Made by a program: the position numbers and the translations under genes. The notes beneath the pieces are model-generated. The model ran no database searches, was not told where the DNA came from, and saw nothing but the letters and a program-made list of their open reading frames with translations. 64,000 nt of DNA from positions 62,001 to 126,000 of the forward strand of contig JAPLAU010000014.1 in assembly GCA_026393115.1 (NCBI GenBank). Reading direction: 5' to 3'. The stretch comes from Actinomycetota bacterium (lineage in GTDB: Bacteria; Actinomycetota; Actinomycetes; S36-B12; CAIYMF01). Positions 24,673-32,615 of this stretch are shown here, one piece after another. How positions within the stretch are numbered: the stretch's first letter is position 1; each line of letters opens with the position of its first letter.

Positions 24673-25452
24673 TCACAGGCCGATCAGGCCGAGATACCAG
24701 GAGCTGATCGGATCGGCCACAAAAATGGCGATCAGGGCTCCGAGCAACATGAACGGGCCGTACGGCAAGGCGGTCTTGCGACCAGCCCTGCCACGCACCA
24801 TCAGGGCCACCCCCACGATGGCGCCAAGAGCGAATCCGAGAAATCCCCCAACGATGAGTGCTCCCCAGCCCAGCCAGCCCAGATAGAGCCCCACCAGCCC
24901 CGACAATTTCACGTCGCCGAACCCCATGCCGGCCGGGTAAATAAACGCCAGCAGAAAGTAGAAGGCGAACAGAACCACTCCTGCCGCCAGTGCGCGACCG
25001 TAATCCGGCCACCTGCTGTCAAGGATTGCAGGCAGTAAGAACAGCACTAGTGCCACCGGATAGGCAGGCAGCGTGATCACGTTCGGTAAACGACGGGTGT
25101 CGAGATCGATCGCCGCGAGAGCGACTCCGACGGCTGCCAAGAACAAAAACGCCGGCAATTCCCACGAGAACCCGAACTTCCACGCGATCACAGCGAAGAG
25201 AACACCGGTCAGTAACTCGACGAGCGGGTACCTGACGCTGATCGGCTCACCGCAATTGCGGCACTTTCCACGCAAGAGAAGCCACGAAATGATCGGAATG
25301 TTGTCGTAGGCCTTGATCTCTGATCCGCACCCAGGGCACCGCGACGGCGGCGAGACGATCGACTCGCCTGCCGGCACCCGGTAGATGACGACATTCAGGA
25401 ACGAACCGATGAGCAGTCCGAAGATTCCGCACGCGACGATCAGAGCAACCAC
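24673..25452 (-). CDS. pilD: Prepilin peptidase / N-methyltransferase (A24 family)
   Basis: 259 residues, bifunctional type. The N-terminal domain has two zinc-type Cys pairs (CPGCGSEIKAYDNIPIISW and CRNCGEPIS). The aspartyl-protease domain has AAIDLDTRRLPN and the GMGFGDVK motif giving the two catalytic Asp. About seven membrane helices. It would cleave the leader after Gly in PilA (GFTLIE) and the minor pilins and methylate the new N-terminus. In M. tuberculosis a lone homologue (Rv2551c) lies in the same place next to aroE; here it is embedded in a full pilus locus. Confidence 0.94.
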   Translation of the reverse strand: MVALIVACGIFGLLIGSFLNVVIYRVPAGESIVSPPSRCPGCGSEIKAYDNIPIISWLLLRGKCRNCGEPISVRYPLVELLTGVLFAVIAWKFGFSWELPAFLFLAAVGVALAAIDLDTRRLPNVITLPAYPVALVLFLLPAILDSRWPDYGRALAAGVVLFAFYFLLAFIYPAGMGFGDVKLSGLVGLYLGWLGWGALIVGGFLGFALGAIVGVALMVRGRAGRKTALPYGPFMLLGALIAIFVADPISSWYLGLIGL

Positions 25453-25507
25453 GGGCCGAGCCTAGTCGCTGGGCGTGCGGCTTTCCCGGAGGCTGTGGAC
25501 GGCACAG

Positions 25508-27187
25508 CTACGAGGTGTAGACCGGCGACAGTTCAGACCACTGGGTGGGTGAGAACGCCGACTGAACAGGGTTGAGGAATTTCGGCGGACTATCCCATTG
25601 CAACCGCTGGTCGTACTGGTAGTTCTTCAGGAAGCCACTGGTACCGCTCTGCCCGACAATTCCGCGATATTTCTGGGCGATAGCACCGAAGACGTTGAGA
25701 TAGCCGAGTTGGGCACCGTACTGGTAGTTCTGCACCCGGAAGGAGTGCTGCACCGACAGGATGGCCGCATCGATCAGCACGTCCTGAGTGGGCGAACTCG
25801 CGAGGTTCGTGTAGGTGCTGGTACCGCTCTTGCTCACCGGGTGGTACACCTGCACGTCGTTGGTCGCGATGAGTCCGAGAATGTCGTCCTGGGCCCGTGA
25901 GGTGTCGACACGATACGCGTAGCGAGTGTCGTCTACCACCACAATGTTGTTTTCGGCGGCAATGGTCAGCCGACCATCGAGGGTGCCGCTGACGAAAGCG
26001 TCACCCGACTTGCAGTTGTACACCGCGCTGTAGTCGTTGGTGATTGGGTAACCCACACCATTGGCGGTCGGGCACGCGGTCGGGCCAGCCGTGCCATAGG
26101 TGTCGGCGGTTGAAGGCGCGTTGCGCACGTACAGCACGCCGTTGGGCGGCAAGGCAACACCCGAACCCGTCGCACACCCTGACACCGGGTGCGGTGTCTT
26201 AGTCAGCGGGCTCACGATGTCGAGCAGTCCATCGGCACGCAACGTGATCTTGGTGGGGCCGGTGTACAGGCAGCCCGACGGGTTGGGTGACGTCGACGCC
26301 GGATCGGTCTCGCTCTTGAGCGCCGAGTTCGTCGGTGGCATGTCGAGCTTGATAGGGCCGGTGGGTGCCGAAACAGCGAACAAGGGGTTGTGACTGGTGT
26401 TCGTGTCGCAGCTTGTACTACGGCGCCAACGGCTCGTTCCCGTGACAACCGGAGCGTTCGTCGTCACCTTGCCCTTGAACCACGGACCGTAGGTTCCAGC
26501 TGGCATACCCGTGGCTCCCGTACCCACACACATCAGCATGGCGTCGTTGGAGTGCGCGGGGCCGTCGATGATGTCGGCTGAAGCGAATTGAATCTGCGTG
26601 CAGCTGCTCGAGCGACCTGCGTAGTAGTACTGGTCACACTTAAGTGATGCTGCAGGCGAATACTGCGCCGGATCCTGGGTTTCGAGATCGGTGAAGTACA
26701 GGAAGTCAATGAATGACCCACGTCGCAACTGTGCCTCGACCGTACGTACGGAGTTTCCGACCTTGCCGGAAGCGCGAATCTTGATCACACCTCGTTGGTT
26801 GTATAACGCATTGTTGATCTCATAGCGGAAGTACCCGCGCGCCGTGGTTCCGTTGGGAATGGCCGCCCAGCCCGTGAACGCCGTATTGCCCGAGGTCCCA
26901 TCGAAGAAGCTCGTGCCCGAGTACGCCGTGGCAGTGCCGTGCATCCAGTACAGACTGTCGCGATTGAGCCTCGACACGTAGTCATCGACACCCGCCTGAG
27001 CCGCTGCCATCGCCGCATTCCAGTTCTGGTCTTTGCCTACCTGCTTGAGTTGGTTGAGCGAGTAACTCGCGCCGGCAACCGTCATCAACGTAAGCACAGC
27101 CGTGACCGTCAACACCATCACCAGCGCCATACCGCGCTCCCCCGAGCTCCGCATCGCCGAAATCCTGCGCTTGAATGAGGTTCTCAT
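25508..27187 (-). CDS. PilX-like pilus-associated protein with large extracellular domain
   Basis: 559 residues. The N-terminus GERGMALVMVLTVTAVLTLMTVAGAS resembles PilX/pilin-like proteins: a polar leader and a 20-residue helix, but no Glu5. The sequence after the helix, NWNAAMAAAQAGVDDYVSRL, matches the PilX N-terminal pattern. The remaining 500 residues are Gly/Thr/Ser/Tyr-rich with several Cys and look like a secreted beta-structured domain. It probably helps prime the pilus or sits at its tip. It overlaps the pilW-like gene by 4 bp. Function is inferred from position and N-terminus. Confidence 0.7.
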   Translation of the reverse strand: MRTSFKRRISAMRSSGERGMALVMVLTVTAVLTLMTVAGASYSLNQLKQVGKDQNWNAAMAAAQAGVDDYVSRLNRDSLYWMHGTATAYSGTSFFDGTSGNTAFTGWAAIPNGTTARGYFRYEINNALYNQRGVIKIRASGKVGNSVRTVEAQLRRGSFIDFLYFTDLETQDPAQYSPAASLKCDQYYYAGRSSSCTQIQFASADIIDGPAHSNDAMLMCVGTGATGMPAGTYGPWFKGKVTTNAPVVTGTSRWRRSTSCDTNTSHNPLFAVSAPTGPIKLDMPPTNSALKSETDPASTSPNPSGCLYTGPTKITLRADGLLDIVSPLTKTPHPVSGCATGSGVALPPNGVLYVRNAPSTADTYGTAGPTACPTANGVGYPITNDYSAVYNCKSGDAFVSGTLDGRLTIAAENNIVVVDDTRYAYRVDTSRAQDDILGLIATNDVQVYHPVSKSGTSTYTNLASSPTQDVLIDAAILSVQHSFRVQNYQYGAQLGYLNVFGAIAQKYRGIVGQSGTSGFLKNYQYDQRLQWDSPPKFLNPVQSAFSPTQWSELSPVYTS

Positions 27188-27864
27188 CGCTTCAGCACTC
27201 CCAAGTTCGGTAGCACAATCGCTTGGTTCAGGGTGACGCTCGGAGCGCCCTTTGAAGGATCTGAGTTGACCACCAACGTGACGTCTACTTGACGTACGAG
27301 CGATGTGACTGTGCTGGTGGAGCTGGTTTGGGAGGCGAGTGCCACTCCATCAGCGTCGAGGTACTTAAAGAGCGGCGTCGCAAGTCCGGTAGGGATCTTG
27401 CTCGCGATCACGGTGGTTCTGGGGGTACCGGCAAAGGTGTACGGCGGCTGATCGGCCGCAGTTCCGGTTCCGGTGCTAGTCCATACCTGCTCAACCAATT
27501 CACGGTTGCCATTGACCGAGAAACTCATCTTGGTAGGCGTCGGGCCAAAACTGACGTACATCGTGACGCTCTCGGGAGCAATGGCGGCGAAGGCCGCGTC
27601 AGTAGTTCCGTCGGACTTAATCAGCTGGGTTCCAGCGCGCACCGCTTTACCCATGCGATTCATCCCGACGCGCGCAATATCAAGAGAGGTCCCCTTCGTT
27701 TGCTCCCTCACCATTGCCTTGGCTTCAACGACCACCGTGCTAACCAGCGCGGTGCCCAGAATCGCCAGGATCAGTACCGTGACCATCGTCTCGGCCATGG
27801 TGACCCCGCGTGAGTCAGTGACGACCCGACGCAGCACGGCGCGTAAGCGAGCGAAAGCGCTCAT
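27184..27864 (-). CDS. PilW-like minor pilin
   Basis: 226 residues with a prepilin leader: TDSRGVTMAETMVTVLILAILG gives cleavage after Gly, a Glu at position 5 of the mature protein, and a long hydrophobic helix. The C-terminal domain is beta-rich (VTMYVSFGPTPTKMSFSVNG). It overlaps the genes on both sides by 4 bp. Minor pilins of this type initiate pilus assembly; the precise role is not readable. Confidence 0.75.
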   Translation of the reverse strand: MSAFARLRAVLRRVVTDSRGVTMAETMVTVLILAILGTALVSTVVVEAKAMVREQTKGTSLDIARVGMNRMGKAVRAGTQLIKSDGTTDAAFAAIAPESVTMYVSFGPTPTKMSFSVNGNRELVEQVWTSTGTGTAADQPPYTFAGTPRTTVIASKIPTGLATPLFKYLDADGVALASQTSSTSTVTSLVRQVDVTLVVNSDPSKGAPSVTLNQAIVLPNLGVLKR

Positions 27865-29225
27865 GGCGTCTTCACCACCACAGTGATCTCACTTGACGAG
27901 GGGTGCAGCCACACCCGTGTCGGCGTGGTGCCAACGACGTTGGTGGTGAAGTCCCAGTAACCCCACGGAGTATCGGCCTTGAGGCTTCCATCGGTTCCAG
28001 TAGCGCCCAAGGGGTATGAGGCACCCGTGGCGCAACCGGGGAAGTAGGTGGCGCCTGTGGAGGCATCCCACGCCACGTGAGTCATGGTCACCGTAGCGTT
28101 CGGTACGACTGCGTTGGCCGTATTGCGCACCTGAACCTGTACGTCGGCCATATCGACCTGACCGAGGTTGGTGCTGGGAACCGAAAGAGACGGAACCACC
28201 GATCCACGTGAGGCGCCGGGGTGGTAGCGACCGCCGTTGGCCGCCGACGTGACATCGAGGTAGGGGCTGCTCGCTGGAGGAACAAGATCGGTCGGCAACG
28301 TTGCTTCCGGATCTGCGTCATCGCAGGTGCCTGTCCAGACGGTGTACCCCGACTGGTACGGATACCGACTGGTGATCACTCGCGGAGTTCCGGTACCCGT
28401 CACCGATACTTTGCCGCTGGGCAACAGCGACGTGTTTCCAAGTGTGATGGGCACCGCCGCGATGGGCGGGTAATCACCATTGGGCATACGCACGGTGAGA
28501 GTTGCGGTGACGTCCAACTCAAACGACATCGCCACTGTCTGAGCCGCTTGCACCGTGACTGACTTGCTGGGGGCCGCAGTGCCATCAGGAGTGACGAAAC
28601 CCGAGCGAGAGACCGTCGAGGTGTAGGCGCCAGGAGTGAGTGAGTCGAGGAAGGCACAACCAGCACCGTCTGAGTAGGTAGTGCGACTGCCACTCGGGCC
28701 CGTCGTCGCCACCAGAGCACCTTCAACCGCGGCACCATTGGCGTCCTTCACCTTGACGGCGAGGTTGCCCAAAGTGGGGTCGTAGCTGGTGACACTGGGC
28801 GAAAGCAAGGTCTGTGACCGCACTGGCGCGGCGGGGTTCGACATCCCCGACCAGGTGACCGCCACGTTGATTTCCTTGTAGGCCACGCTGCTTGAGCCCG
28901 AACCATCACACGGCGATCCGCTGCTGTTCTGCAGGTACGTCGTCACCGACTGCGTAATCGAGTAAGCCTCGCCGTTGTTGCTGTCGGTCCAGACCTTGCC
29001 GCTCAGCGTGGAGAAGTCGCTCGTGGCCCGAGCGATGTCGATGGCCTGAGCGGCGACATCCAAGGCCCCTTCACGAGCCTTGGAATCGCGCTGCATGGAC
29101 ATCTGCTTGGTGAGAGTGAACGCCACCGAAGTGAGCAGGATGGTGAGCAAGCTGATGGCAATCATGACCTCCACGAGGCCCAAACCGGCATCGCCGGTTG
29201 GTCGCGCTCGTAAGCGGAGATTCAT
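27861..29225 (-). CDS. PilV-like minor pilin with repeated beta-sandwich domains
   Basis: 454 residues from ATG 29225 (an open frame continues to 29357, with GTG 29252 as an alternative). The prepilin leader TGDAGLGLVEVMIAISLLTI gives cleavage at Gly and mature Glu5. After a stalk helix, carboxypeptidase-regulatory/Cna-B-like units appear (NLAVKVKDANGAAVEGALVA; then a variant near TATLTVRMPNGDYPPIAAVP; then VQVQVRNTANAVVPNATVTM). This architecture suggests a tip adhesin or surface-exposed minor pilin. Overlaps the pilW-like gene by 4 bp and lies about 150 bp after pilA across a hairpin. Confidence 0.75.
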   Translation of the reverse strand: MNLRLRARPTGDAGLGLVEVMIAISLLTILLTSVAFTLTKQMSMQRDSKAREGALDVAAQAIDIARATSDFSTLSGKVWTDSNNGEAYSITQSVTTYLQNSSGSPCDGSGSSSVAYKEINVAVTWSGMSNPAAPVRSQTLLSPSVTSYDPTLGNLAVKVKDANGAAVEGALVATTGPSGSRTTYSDGAGCAFLDSLTPGAYTSTVSRSGFVTPDGTAAPSKSVTVQAAQTVAMSFELDVTATLTVRMPNGDYPPIAAVPITLGNTSLLPSGKVSVTGTGTPRVITSRYPYQSGYTVWTGTCDDADPEATLPTDLVPPASSPYLDVTSAANGGRYHPGASRGSVVPSLSVPSTNLGQVDMADVQVQVRNTANAVVPNATVTMTHVAWDASTGATYFPGCATGASYPLGATGTDGSLKADTPWGYWDFTTNVVGTTPTRVWLHPSSSEITVVVKTP

Positions 29226-29317
29226 TCTCAGTCCAATCAGGAGGGTATTCACTAGTGGTATCGGCCTGATGGGCCCAATTCTTGAGTCGCCTGACACAAC
29301 CCCAACACAAACGCCGA

Positions 29318-29358
29318 AGTGGGTGGTCCGGCCTCCGAGGAGGTCCAGACCACCCACT
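29318..29358 (-). terminator. Hairpin between pilA and the minor pilin genes
   Basis: A perfect 11-bp stem (AGTGGGTGGTC / GACCACCCACT) with further pairing inside the 19-nt loop lies 17 bp after the pilA stop. A moderately T-rich minus-strand stretch follows. A partial terminator here would allow abundant pilA mRNA with limited read-through into the minor pilin genes. Confidence 0.65.
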
Positions 29359-29374
29359 GGGGGTGTGCTGAGGA

Positions 29375-29803
29375 TCAGGCGCAGCCGGCGGGCTTCGTCG
29401 AGGTGGGGTTGCCGCCACCGCTCTTGGAGTAGTACCAGATCTCCGTGTTAGGCAGGTTGGCGTTGAGAGCCGAGAGGCAGAAGTCGTTACTGGAGACCGA
29501 GTTGACCTTCAGCGTGACGTCAGGGCTCGTGCCGACCTGCAGCGGTGCCGGGAGGGCAGCGTTCGCCGCGATGTTGGCGATCGTTGAGTAGTTGCCGTTG
29601 GTGTCGACAGCGGCCGACTCAACCGACGTGGCGGCGTTCTTCAGGTCTGACTTCAGAGCGGCGCGGTAGCCGTTCTGACGCTGGTTGAGGAACGTCGGGA
29701 TCGCGATCGCGGCCAAGATGCCGATGATGATCATGACGACGAGGAGCTCGATCAGGGTGAAGCCGTCCTGCTGTGAGCGCATCTTCTGGAGCCGAGTAAC
29801 CAT
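29375..29803 (-). CDS. pilA: Major type IV pilin (PilA)
   Basis: 142 residues. Type III leader MVTRLQKMRSQQDG is cleaved before Phe1 of FTLIELLVVMIIIGILAAIA, with Glu5 and the long assembly helix. The small globular head has two Cys (FCLSALN and the penultimate Cys), typical of the C-terminal disulfide loop. ATG start with GGAAGGAAA upstream. It has a separate upstream region containing a DosR-like box and its own downstream hairpin, consistent with expression as a dominant short transcript. Confidence 0.95.
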   Translation of the reverse strand: MVTRLQKMRSQQDGFTLIELLVVMIIIGILAAIAIPTFLNQRQNGYRAALKSDLKNAATSVESAAVDTNGNYSTIANIAANAALPAPLQVGTSPDVTLKVNSVSSNDFCLSALNANLPNTEIWYYSKSGGGNPTSTKPAGCA

Positions 29804-29870
29804 GATTGTGTTTCCTTCCGTGGGTGCCTGCTAGGTATGGCGTTCGGCTCGCGGGTGCGGCCGGTTACAA

Positions 29871-29899
29871 GATGTATTTCGGGCTACGGCGACCCACAA
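29871..29899 (-). promoter_or_regulatory. pilA: Candidate pilA promoter
   Basis: On the minus strand TTGTGG (29894-29899) and TACATC (29871-29876) are separated by 17 bp, about 67 bp before the pilA ATG. An alternative -10 is TATGAC, about 20 bp downstream of the DosR-like box. Both are weak matches. Confidence 0.35.
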
Positions 29900-29959
29900 C
29901 TTGAGCCCTGGCGGCACGTTTATCCGAACGATGTCTCAAGGTCATACTTTCGGCTGAGT

Positions 29960-29979
29960 CTCGGGACTAAAGTCCCGAG
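29960..29979 (-). promoter_or_regulatory. DosR/DevR-type operator upstream of pilA
   Basis: The 20-bp CTCGGGACTAAAGTCCCGAG is a palindrome and matches the mycobacterial DosR box TTSGGGACTWWAGTCCCSAA at 18 of 20 positions; only the outermost bases differ. It lies about 157 bp upstream of pilA, after the pilC terminator. DosR controls the hypoxia/NO response in mycobacteria, and homologues are common in actinobacteria; no dosR gene is in this window. Confidence 0.7.
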
Positions 29980-29980
29980 C

Positions 29981-30020
29981 ACACAAAAACGGCCCGTCAC
30001 CTAAAAAGGTGCGGGCCGTT
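29981..30020 (-). terminator. Intrinsic terminator of the pilB-pilT-pilC operon
   Basis: AACGGCCCG (29988-29996) pairs with CGGGCCGTT (30012-30020), with an inner CACCT/AGGTG stem. On the minus strand the hairpin is followed by TTTTTGTGT. It lies 12 bp after the pilC stop, a textbook intrinsic terminator separating pilBTC from pilA. Confidence 0.9.
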
Positions 30021-30031
30021 CGTGGCGGGGT

Positions 30032-31267
30032 TCACTGTCCGGTTTGACCGCCCACGAGATCGAAGACCTTGAAGATGGGCAGGTACAACGCGATGATCAT
30101 CGATCCGACGATGCCGCCGAGGAATGCGATCATGAGCGGCTCAATCAGCGAGGTCAGGGAGGCAGTCGTCGCCTCAACTTCCGATCGGTAGAACTCGCTA
30201 ATTTTGGCCAGCATCGTGTCGAGAGCGCCGGTGTCTTCACCGACCGACAGCATCTGCACCACCATCGCGGGGAACACAGGGTGCTCGGACAGGGGGCCGG
30301 CCAGACTCTCACCACGCCTCACGCTGCTCTGAACATCGCGCACCGCCCGAGCAATCACCACGTTTCCGGACGTATCGGCGACGATGTCAAGAGCTTGCAG
30401 AATCGGGACACCTGATTTGACCATGGTGCCCAGGTTGCCGGTGAAACGTGCCAATGCGATCTTCTGGAAGAGCCCGCCAAAGACCGGGACCTTGAGTTTC
30501 ATCGGATCGACGATGTTGCGCACTTTTTCGGTGGACTTGACCTTGCGCCACCACACGGAGGCGCCAACCATCACGATGATCAGTGGAAGGAGCCCGACCT
30601 TCAGCAAAGCGCTCATCAGCACGAGCATCCTTGTCGGCGCTGGCAACTCGCCGCCCAACTGGGCGAACAGGTTCTCGAAGGTCGGTACGACGAAGATCAG
30701 CATGCCGATGGTCATCATGATGGCCATGATCAGCACCGCCACCGGGTAGGTCATCGCGGCCTTGATCTTGCCGTGCAATTTGACCTCAGACTCGAAACTG
30801 TCGGCCACCTGAAGCAGCACGGTATCGAGGAATCCGCCGACCTCGCCCGCGCGAGTCATATTCACCATCAGAGGCGGGAAGACCTCGGTATGGCGTCCCA
30901 TCGCGGTGCTCAGCGCGGTTCCCTGTTCGACGTCCAGCCGAACTTCCGAGATCACGCGAGCGAATTCCTTGTTGTCGGTCTGTTCTTCCAGGATCGACAA
31001 CGCCCTCAGCAGGGAAAGTCCTGAGTTAATCATCGTCGCGAATTGACGAGCGAAAATGGCAAGATCCTTCAGCTTTACCCGCTTATTGAAACTCGGGAGA
31101 CTGAGTTCCTTTTTCATGCCCGCATTGGTCTGCGAGATCGAGATGGGTGCGTACCCCATTCCGCGCAGTTTGCCGGCAACCGCCGCCTCTGAGTCGGCAT
31201 CCATTCGACCGGTGACAACCTTGCCGCCCCGATCGCGGACCGCGTATTCGAACGTAGTGGCACTCAT
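30032..31267 (-). CDS. pilC: Type IV pilus platform protein PilC (GspF family)
   Basis: 411 residues with two GspF/T2SSF cytoplasmic helical domains (about 65-190 and 275-395) and three membrane helices. Signatures: LAIFARQFATMINSGLSLLRAL and TGNLGTMVKSGVPILQALDI, with the repeated VGEDTGALDTML motif. PilC is the inner-membrane rotor/platform turned by the PilB and PilT ATPases. ATG 31267 follows pilT by 8 bp. Followed by a strong terminator. Confidence 0.95.
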   Translation of the reverse strand: MSATTFEYAVRDRGGKVVTGRMDADSEAAVAGKLRGMGYAPISISQTNAGMKKELSLPSFNKRVKLKDLAIFARQFATMINSGLSLLRALSILEEQTDNKEFARVISEVRLDVEQGTALSTAMGRHTEVFPPLMVNMTRAGEVGGFLDTVLLQVADSFESEVKLHGKIKAAMTYPVAVLIMAIMMTIGMLIFVVPTFENLFAQLGGELPAPTRMLVLMSALLKVGLLPLIIVMVGASVWWRKVKSTEKVRNIVDPMKLKVPVFGGLFQKIALARFTGNLGTMVKSGVPILQALDIVADTSGNVVIARAVRDVQSSVRRGESLAGPLSEHPVFPAMVVQMLSVGEDTGALDTMLAKISEFYRSEVEATTASLTSLIEPLMIAFLGGIVGSMIIALYLPIFKVFDLVGGQTGQ

Positions 31268-31275
31268 GGCGATTC

Positions 31276-32547
31276 CTAGGCCCTTCCCGCAAGGCGGTTG
31301 TAGTCCTCAACGTGGTGAGCCTTCTCGAGGCCTGTTTCGTACGTGATCTGGCCCGAGCGCACCAATTCGGCCAGGTGCTGGTCAAGGGTCTGCATGCCGT
31401 GCGACGCGCCTGCCTGCATCACCGAGTAGATCTGGTGGGTCTTACCTTCGCGAATGAGATTGCGAACGGCCGGAGTAACAGTGAGCACTTCCACCGCGAC
31501 AGCCCGGCCCTCGCCGCTCGCGGTGCGGCACAAGGTCTGACACACGACCCCTTGCAGCGACCCAGCCAACTGCTGACGCACCTGTTGCTGCTGATGCGGC
31601 GGGAAGACGTCGATGATGCGATCGACGGTCTGGGCAGCGTCCTGGGTGTGCAAAGTAGCGAACACTAAGTGGCCGGTTTCAGCTGCAGTCAGCGCCACCT
31701 GGATGGTTTCGAGGTCACGCATTTCGCCGACCAGAATGATGTCGGGGTCTTGACGCAGAACGTGCTTCAGCGCCTGGGCAAAGGACTGGGTGTCCTCCCC
31801 CACTTCGCGCTGATTGACCAGACATGACTTGTGCCGGTGCAAGAACTCAATGGGGTCCTCCACGGTCATGATGTGGTCGTGGCGGGTGCGATTGGCGAGG
31901 TCCACCAAACTAGCCAGGGTGGTCGACTTTCCACTTCCAGTCGGTCCGGTGACGAGCACGAATCCGCGCGGGAATTGGGCGAAACTCGACACGACCGCAG
32001 GCATGCCCAGAGTGTCAAGATCCTTGATTTCAAAGGGAATCAGCCTGAATGCAGCACCGACCGAATCACGCTGACGGTAGAGATTTCCGCGGAATCGGGC
32101 GCGTCCGGGCAAACTGTAGGAGAAGTCAAGTTCGAGGTCACGCTCAAAGCGTTCACGCTGTAGTTGGGTGATCGAGCCGTACAGCACGCGCTGCAATTCC
32201 GGCGGCGTCATTTTCGGTCGGTCATCAAGTGGAACGAGTTCGCCGTTGATGCGCATGGTGGGGGGCGCTCCGGCCGTCAAGTGCACATCGGACGCACCGC
32301 GCTCGAGCATTTCGCTCAGCACAGCTTCCAAACTCAAGTCTCCCGACCGCAGCGTGTCTTCGGTCGAGGAGCGGCCACTGATCCGCTGCCCCTCGGAGGC
32401 CGCCACAGTCGGGGCTGGCGCCACCTGCACGGGCGGCATGACCTGCCCGGCAAAGACCTCGGGTTCGAAGGCGGCGGGGTCGGTAGGAGGCGGCAAGGGG
32501 CTACTGAGCGGCGGGGGCGGCAGGCTTGCCCCAGTTTCGATGCTCAC
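31276..32547 (-). CDS. pilT: Type IV pilus retraction ATPase PilT
   Basis: 423 residues from GTG 32547, which has AAGGGAG 7 nt upstream; a GTG at 32592 would add 15 residues. A Pro-rich N-terminal tail of about 80 residues precedes the normal PilT core. Core motifs: Walker A GPTGSGKSTT, Asp box and His box (ATLHTQDAAQTVDRIIDVFP), Walker B (PDIILVGEMRD) and the PilT-specific TPAVRNLIREGK motif needed for retraction in PilT proteins. This predicts retractile pili and possible twitching motility or DNA uptake. Between pilB and pilC. Confidence 0.94.
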   Translation of the reverse strand: MSIETGASLPPPPLSSPLPPPTDPAAFEPEVFAGQVMPPVQVAPAPTVAASEGQRISGRSSTEDTLRSGDLSLEAVLSEMLERGASDVHLTAGAPPTMRINGELVPLDDRPKMTPPELQRVLYGSITQLQRERFERDLELDFSYSLPGRARFRGNLYRQRDSVGAAFRLIPFEIKDLDTLGMPAVVSSFAQFPRGFVLVTGPTGSGKSTTLASLVDLANRTRHDHIMTVEDPIEFLHRHKSCLVNQREVGEDTQSFAQALKHVLRQDPDIILVGEMRDLETIQVALTAAETGHLVFATLHTQDAAQTVDRIIDVFPPHQQQQVRQQLAGSLQGVVCQTLCRTASGEGRAVAVEVLTVTPAVRNLIREGKTHQIYSVMQAGASHGMQTLDQHLAELVRSGQITYETGLEKAHHVEDYNRLAGRA

Positions 32548-32615
32548 GCGCTGACTCCCTTGGACGTTGGTGACTGAAGGGTGTATCGGCACGTCAGGCC
32601 ATTTCCTTGAACCGC

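Noticed and set aside
31268-31280. GCGATTCCTAGG, similar to the repeat arm at 13240
   Set aside because: Differs in the last bases, lacks the inverted partner at 37-bp spacing, and lies in the short pilT-pilC junction.
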